Assembly (NCBI RefSeq): GCF_019320115.1 | Contig: NC_089582.1 | Coordinates: 120,325,856-120,389,855 of the forward strand | Length of the DNA stretch: 64,000 nucleotides | Source of the DNA: Miscanthus floridulus | Taxonomy: Eukaryota; Streptophyta; Magnoliopsida; Poales; Poaceae | Direction of reading: 5' to 3' | Shown here: in pieces, positions 59,501 through 64,000 of the stretch | Layout: every line of letters begins with the position of its first letter | Numbering within the stretch: the first letter of the stretch is position 1 | The notes under the pieces: model-generated | Told to the model about the DNA's origin: nothing | Seen by the model: the letters and a program-made list of their open reading frames with translations, nothing else | Database searches by the model: none | Program-made: the position numbers and the translations under genes

Positions 59501-60761
59501 CGCGGTCACGGCGAACTCGGCCAACCGGCCATGGCGGCCGCGCTCTAGCACGCGAGTAGACGCGCGGTCGGAGCGAGAGAGGTGATGGGAAGCGCAGAGG
59601 GAGTGAGCGGGAGTGGAGGGGGAGCCTCTGGCGTCCACTAGGGAGAGTGCAGGGCACTGGTGCACGCGGCATGGAGGTGGAACGCTGCTCGTGCATGGCT
59701 GCCACGCACGGGCCACGCGTCATCCGTTGGGGCATTTCCGCGAACACCTAGCAAGCAACAGATTGACCATGGTGGAGCGCAGGTTTGGGCTAGCTACGGG
59801 CCGATTTGGTCCATGGGCCCAAAATGAAGTTTGGTCTACACCTGATGCTCTCCAACTTTGCTTAAGGGTTCAGGGTCATTAGGGTTATGGTTTAGCAGAT
59901 AACGTGCTCTAAACTTTGGTTTGTGAGCGTGACGATGGTGATTAGGAAAAACTCAGAATTAACCATCAACACGAAGCCAAACGGGTTCCAACTTTTTGCA
60001 TGCTCTTCTCCATAATATAACCTTCCACTTTTATTTTTGGACCAACTCAAGTTGCTTAACGAATTTCGGAGAATGCGGAATGCCAATGGTGACGACGATG
60101 AATTCCAGACTTAGAAAAATTCTAAGTCTGAAAATAGCCGCTGATTCAGTTTTCGAGCCTCTGTTTGACTTAGTTCCAAGTTGATCTGGCTCTTGTTCTA
60201 AAAACAAATTTTGTTCTACTCTCCTCAATCTTCAACTTTTATTTAAGGTCAAACCTTGTATCTTGAATATAAACCATTCTTTTACTTTGGTCAAAGCAGC
60301 ATCTCGTTAACCCTAGAATTAGAGTTTTCGACCAATTGAGGCCTTTTCTTGACATGTGCTCAACACAAACCCTTCATGACTTTTGTTATAGAGTTCAATT
60401 AGAGTCATTTAGGCTAGGTAGCAAGATTTGGTTGATGGCCTATAATTCCCTTCACTTACTAGCGCAATTCAAGCAAGAATGTAACTCATCATTTCATGCG
60501 ACTTCTTAATTCTGAACTTCATGAAACTTTTCCACGGGGCTAGATGGATGCATGTGGATGTAATGTACATGGAATAAGCATGTTTAGCATTACTCTTGCA
60601 TAATCTTAACAAGGGTCCATATGTAAGCAAATGTGTGTGGCCCAAGTTTAAGTTGGAGCTCCGTCATGTAGATTTGATCTTGACACCTTCATTACCACTT
60701 GACATGTCATGTTTGAGCTCAAACCCATTGTTTAACTGGTGACAACACCTAGGGTGTTACA
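56518..60761 (-). repeat. 5' LTR of the LARD-like element
   Basis: 4,244 bp. It carries 57603-58220, absent from the other LTR, between two GCATGC copies (57597-57602 and 58215-58220). In the first ~265 aligned bases I count about 17 differences between the LTRs, mostly transitions, so the insertion is not very recent. A GC-rich segment (59126-59750) contains a 196-codon minus-strand frame without a known domain. The matching frame in the other LTR is broken by a stop (CAG to TAG near 50411). Confidence 0.9.
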
Positions 60762-60766
60762 CCTAC

Positions 60767-61184
60767 CACGCTCGCGATGGTCTCCTTCTACCCCTTCCCC
60801 CTCCCGCCACCGCCATGGCCATCCTCACCTACGCCCCGACCTAGCCCAGTCGCCTCCTCCACAGCCAAAACCCTAAGCCATCGTCCCGCCATTCCCACCG
60901 CTTAGCTAGTCTGCCTCCCTCAAGCCCCTTCTCTTTTCTAAGGTCGCCAAAGTTGGGGAGAAGGAAGACGCGCGCAGGGAGGAGGAAATCACGCCGGAGA
61001 GAAGGAAGATGAGCGCGGGTGTGCTGGAGAGAAGGAAGACGAGCGCGGGTGAGTGAGGCGCGGGCGTAGGCACGTCGTCGTCGCCGCCTGAAATCCCTCT
61101 AGAGTCCAAGCGACAAAATCTAAGAGGTGTGATATAATAAATAAGGTATTATGTAGCCAACTTTAGAGTAGTAGTTTATATATA
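60767..61184. other. Host flank, GC-rich with a short tandem repeat
   Basis: This DNA was continuous with 47640-47730 before the LARD insertion. Near 60990-61050 the phrase GGAGAGAAGGAAGAtGAGCG occurs twice in tandem (unit ~33 bases). A minus-strand frame (61109-60906) is low complexity and not supported as a gene. Confidence 0.4.
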
Positions 61185-61578
61185 CTAGATAGATAAGCGC
61201 GCTTCGCTGCACTTGTTTTAGCCTTGCATGTGTTTTTGTTGTTGTTTTGGTTTGTTTTAGCCTTGCATGTGTTTTCGTTGTTGTTTTGGTTGAAAAACTA
61301 GGCTAGGAAAGCTTAGCAACTCCCCGGTACATTTCTACTGCAAAGTCTTTAGATGTAGTATGCACGCTATCGGTCAACTCTCGGAGGATAACTATTAGGG
61401 CATCTCTAGCATGTGATGAAAGGAGGTGTGAGAGAGAGAGAGAGAAGTAGAATAGGTGCAATGCATTGGATGCTAACTTACCATTTGTAAAAACTTATAG
61501 CTTATTTGAGCATCCGGTACGTGGAATAAATAATAATAAAAGGCAGAAGATCACTTCGCTGGTAGATGTCATGCATGG

Positions 61579-62050
61579 TACTCCCTCCATCCCAAAAAAG
61601 AGAGAGTTGCCTACGGTTTTGTGTAGGTCAAACTTTCTTACTCCCTTCGTCCCATATTAGTTGACATTTTATAATCTCTCTCCTAAACCAACACTGAAGC
61701 CAAAAGACCATAATGCCCCTCAAAGAGTAGAGATAGAGTAGAGATCAAGATGTATCGAGAAAAGAGAAAAAATGTATCGGAAACTAAGAAGGTCACAAGT
61801 ATTTTGGAAAAAATTGAATGCTATAAGGTCATCTATTTTAGGACAGATGGAGTAAGCTTTTTGTAGAAAAGTATTAGCAATATTTGTATCTCTAAATAAG
61901 CTTATTATAATAATATATTCAACTATTAATCTAATGATATTTATTATGAATAATAAATATTAGTAGTCTTGTGTATGTATTTGATTAAAGTTAAAAATGT
62001 TTTATTTTTTGGAAAGTGAGAATGATATTCTTTATGGGATGGAAAGAGTA
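61579..62050. mobile_element. Stowaway-like MITE interrupted by a second MITE
   Basis: The outer ends are TACTCCCTCCATCCCAAAAA and TTTATGGGATGGAAAGAGTA. The interval 61639-61854 is another element with its own inverted ends. Confidence 0.7.
61639..61854. mobile_element. Inner MITE nested in 61579-62050
   Basis: It begins TACTCCCTTCGTCCCATATT and ends ATCTATTTTAGGACAGATGG followed by AGTA. The ends are imperfectly complementary with TA edges. Confidence 0.72.
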
Positions 62051-62214
62051 GCTAAAATGAAATAATATTTTATTATTTTCCTTGGGTCTCTTTGTTAGAA
62101 ATTTTAGTTAGCTAAAATGTTGGAGCAGTTTGAGCTAAAGAAGTAACTCATATGGATAGTTTTGCACCTATGTAAATATTTATTTATTATATACCCTAAA
62201 GACAAAGTAACTCA

Positions 62215-62460
62215 GAGCATCTACAAGAGCCTTGAGTAATGACCGTTTTCTACATCTCTGTACTCTAACAGTTTTTCTATATCTTGTGTGTAGTACAGAG
62301 AGCCATCTTCGCTCTCCATCTTTGGCTAGCAACAAATCAGGACTAGAAGATGTCTATATTTAGATATCCAATTGAAGAGACTGTTAGAGGTATTTTTTTT
62401 ACTGAAATCTCTATTACTGTAAATTAGGAAAGATATAAAGAGTCTCTTGGAGATGTTTTT
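62215..62460. mobile_element. Possible MITE with CATCT-CAAGAG inverted ends
   Basis: GAGCATCTACAAGAGCCTTG at the left faces AGTCTCTTGGAGATGTTTTT at the right, an imperfect inverted repeat. The interior has further self-complementary segments. The family is not identified. Confidence 0.45.
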
Positions 62461-62870
62461 ATAGGGATAGTTTTGCATCTATGAAAATACAGTATTTATT
62501 TGGCTTATGCTGATACTTATCATGATTTGTCGTGAGAGGAAAAAAAGAGTAGAGAACAGGCCACTAAACCGAGAGCAGCCAGAGTCTGTGATTGGCTGCC
62601 AGCAGCGCGAGAGGGCCGCGTGACCAATAAAGAGGCCGTCATGCAACAGAGACCACGCTGGTCGCTCGGAGGCCACGGATTCTCCCGCGGTTATAGATTT
62701 TGATATTAATATATGTATGTATATGTGTATAATACTTAGTATATAGATAGATAGGAGGAGTACAATACAATGGCAACATCTCACACGCTGCCTTTCTTTA
62801 AGGACCTGAACCAACAGGAGGTCTGCCCCATATCTCGCGCGCGCGTAGTCCTCACCTCAGTACACAGTCC

Positions 62871-64000
62871 ATGGCTGAAGCAGCAGCCATGCGAGCTGTG
62901 CTTGAGGCGCCCGGCGTTAAGGGCCTGGAGGTGCTCCGCCTCCCGTGCGACGACGATACTAACGAGAAGGACGCAGTCACTGATCTTATCCGCCGCATTG
63001 TTGTCACGGCAGATCCTCCAGTGACGAGCGCGTTCAGCGTGCTAAACCTCGGCAAGGTGGTCGAGCTGTTCGCGGCGTGGCGGCGTGGGCTCAAGGGTGT
63101 GCCGCCGTACTACGCCGTCAAGTGCAACACCAACCCGGCGCTGCTCGGAGCCCTGGCCGCTCTCGGCGCGGGCTTCGACTGCGCCAGCCCTGCCGAGATG
63201 GACGCCGTGCTCGCGCTAGGCGTCACCGCTGACCGCATCATCTACGCGAACCCATGCAAGCCCGAGGCACACATCGAGCACGCCGCGCGTTAACCTCACC
63301 ACCTTCGACTCGGTGGAGGAGGTGGACAAGCTAAGGCTCTTCCACCCCAGGTGCAAGCTTCTGCTCCGGCTCAAGGTCCCCGACGCCGGAGACGCCCTAT
63401 GGGACCTGGGCACCAAGTACGGCGCGCGGCAGGAGGAGGTGGCGCCGCTCCTGTGCGCCGCGCAGAGCGCGGGCCTGTCGGTCTCGGGCGTCGCGTTCCA
63501 CGTCGGGAGCGCCGTGTCCCGCGTGGGCGTCTACGACGCTGCCGTGGAGGCGGCCCGCGCGGTGTTCGACGCCGCCGCCGCGCGCGGCATGCCACCCATG
63601 CGCATCCTGGACATCGGCGGGGGCTTCACGGCCGGCACCGCCTCCACGTTCCAGGACGCGTGCGACGTGATAAACTCCGCGCTGACGCACCACTTTGGGG
63701 ACGTCCCCGGCCTCCAGGTGATTGGTGAGCCAGGGCGCTATTTCGCCGAGACGCCGTTCACGCTCGCCGCGCGCGTCTTCGGGAAGCGCACGCGCGGCGA
63801 GGTGCGCGAGTACTGGATCGACGACGGCTTCTTCGGCACGCTGTGCTGCGTCCACGTCGAGAACTACGTGCCACGCCCTGTGCCAGTGTCGAGTCGCGCT
63901 GCCGCCGGCGACGGCGACGGCGACGGAGGCGGTGAGAGTGATGAGACACACCCGTCGACGGTGTTCGGTCCCACGTGCGACTCGTTGGACGTGGTGGTGA
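62871..64000 (+). pseudogene. ODC: Ornithine decarboxylase, frameshifted and cut by the window end
   Basis: ATG at 62871 (context TCCATGGCTG) starts a group IV PLP-dependent decarboxylase of the ODC family, which makes putrescine from ornithine. Frame 1 (62871-63293) has YYAVKCNTN with the PLP Lys at residue 84, and ASPAEMDAVLALGV. It ends at TAA 63291-63293 just after HIEHAAR. Homology continues at 63289 in the +1 frame (VNLTTFDSVEEVDKL) without another stop to the window end, including FHVGSAVSRVG, GGGF, EPGRYF, DDGFFGT and FGPTCDSLD with the active-site Cys. Comparison with the family suggests loss of about 8 nt at the shift. Without correction only a 140-residue stub is made, so this is a pseudogene, a weak allele or a sequencing error. 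Plant ODC genes usually lack introns, in line with the single reading block. MITEs and a possible Helitron lie directly upstream. Confidence 0.88.

Larger units (their letters stand above)
47731..60761 (-). mobile_element. LARD-like LTR retrotransposon, 13.0 kb, non-coding
   Basis: Two direct repeats of about 4 kb (47731-51719 and 56518-60761) flank a 4.8-kb interior. On the minus strand the LTR starts TGTAACACC (outer copy) and ends CTGTTACA (outer copy). A PBS matching initiator-Met tRNA lies just inside the 5' LTR, and a purine tract just inside the 3' LTR. The target duplication CCTAC is perfect (47726-47730 and 60762-60766). No gag, protease, RT, RNase H or integrase motif is seen. The size, long LTRs and empty interior fit large retrotransposon derivatives. 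The 3' internal end (CTCGGGACACGATTCC then the PPT) resembles Tekay/Del chromoviruses from memory, so such an element may be the helper. Confidence 0.9.
61185..62747 (-). mobile_element. Candidate non-autonomous Helitron upstream of the decarboxylase gene
   Basis: On the minus strand the left end reads GCAGCGAAGCGCGCTTATCT then ATCTAG before T. This is a Helitron-style 3' end with a short hairpin (AGCG/CGCT). A possible 5' end TCTATATACTAAG lies at 62747, preceded by A. No coding region is present. The hairpin is weak and the 5' end is chosen by pattern only, so either boundary may be wrong. Confidence 0.35.

Noticed and set aside
62770..63024. 84-codon plus-strand frame upstream of and overlapping the decarboxylase start
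   Set aside because: Different frame from the decarboxylase and no homology; codon use follows from the GC-rich overlap.
63351..64000. Arg-rich frames on both strands at the window end
   Set aside because: Shadows of the GC-rich decarboxylase sequence, whose true frame carries the conserved motifs.

Overview
The window is nuclear DNA of a grass. This rests on the gene content (phi-type GST gene, SCAI homologue, DUF674 gene, AIG2-like cyclotransferase, ornithine decarboxylase), spliceosomal introns, Stowaway MITEs, an Au-like SINE and nested LTR retrotransposons of panicoid character. Sorghum, sugarcane or Miscanthus relatives are my guess; the species cannot be proven from sequence alone.

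Layout. 1-7964 is a nested retrotransposon block: the end of one LTR element (1-1208) cuts a minus-strand Ty1/copia element (1209-6429), which itself sits in the tail of a Ty3/gypsy element (6430-7964). 7965-11394 is upstream DNA of the next gene, with a SINE. 11395-26608 is one very large plus-strand gene of about 16 exons and about 3,806 codons. It has a small GST fold at the N-terminus and a giant disordered repeat tail built from tandemly duplicated phase-1 exons. 27292-37798 is a 150-bp Stowaway MITE split by a 10.36-kb Helitron (27339-37695). The Helitron carries a decayed Rep/PIF1-helicase gene, a solo LTR, a LINE fragment and a captured piece of a syntaxin (Qa-SNARE) gene. 38090-46600 is a gene island on the minus strand: SCAI homologue (9 exons), gamma-glutamylcyclotransferase-like gene (2 exons) and DUF674 gene (2 exons). 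A solo LTR lies between the last two. 47731-60761 is a 13-kb minus-strand LTR element with about 4-kb LTRs, clear PBS, PPT and 5-bp target duplication, and no recognisable coding domain (LARD-like). 60767-62870 is AT-rich flank with nested MITEs and a possible second Helitron. 62871-64000 is an ornithine decarboxylase gene with a frameshift, running off the window.

The genes are unrelated single-copy plant genes and do not form a pathway or operon. The most notable items are the GST-fused giant repeat protein with its expanding exon array, and the Helitron whose outer boundaries are confirmed by the split MITE and which carries intact syntaxin exon/splice-site fragments.
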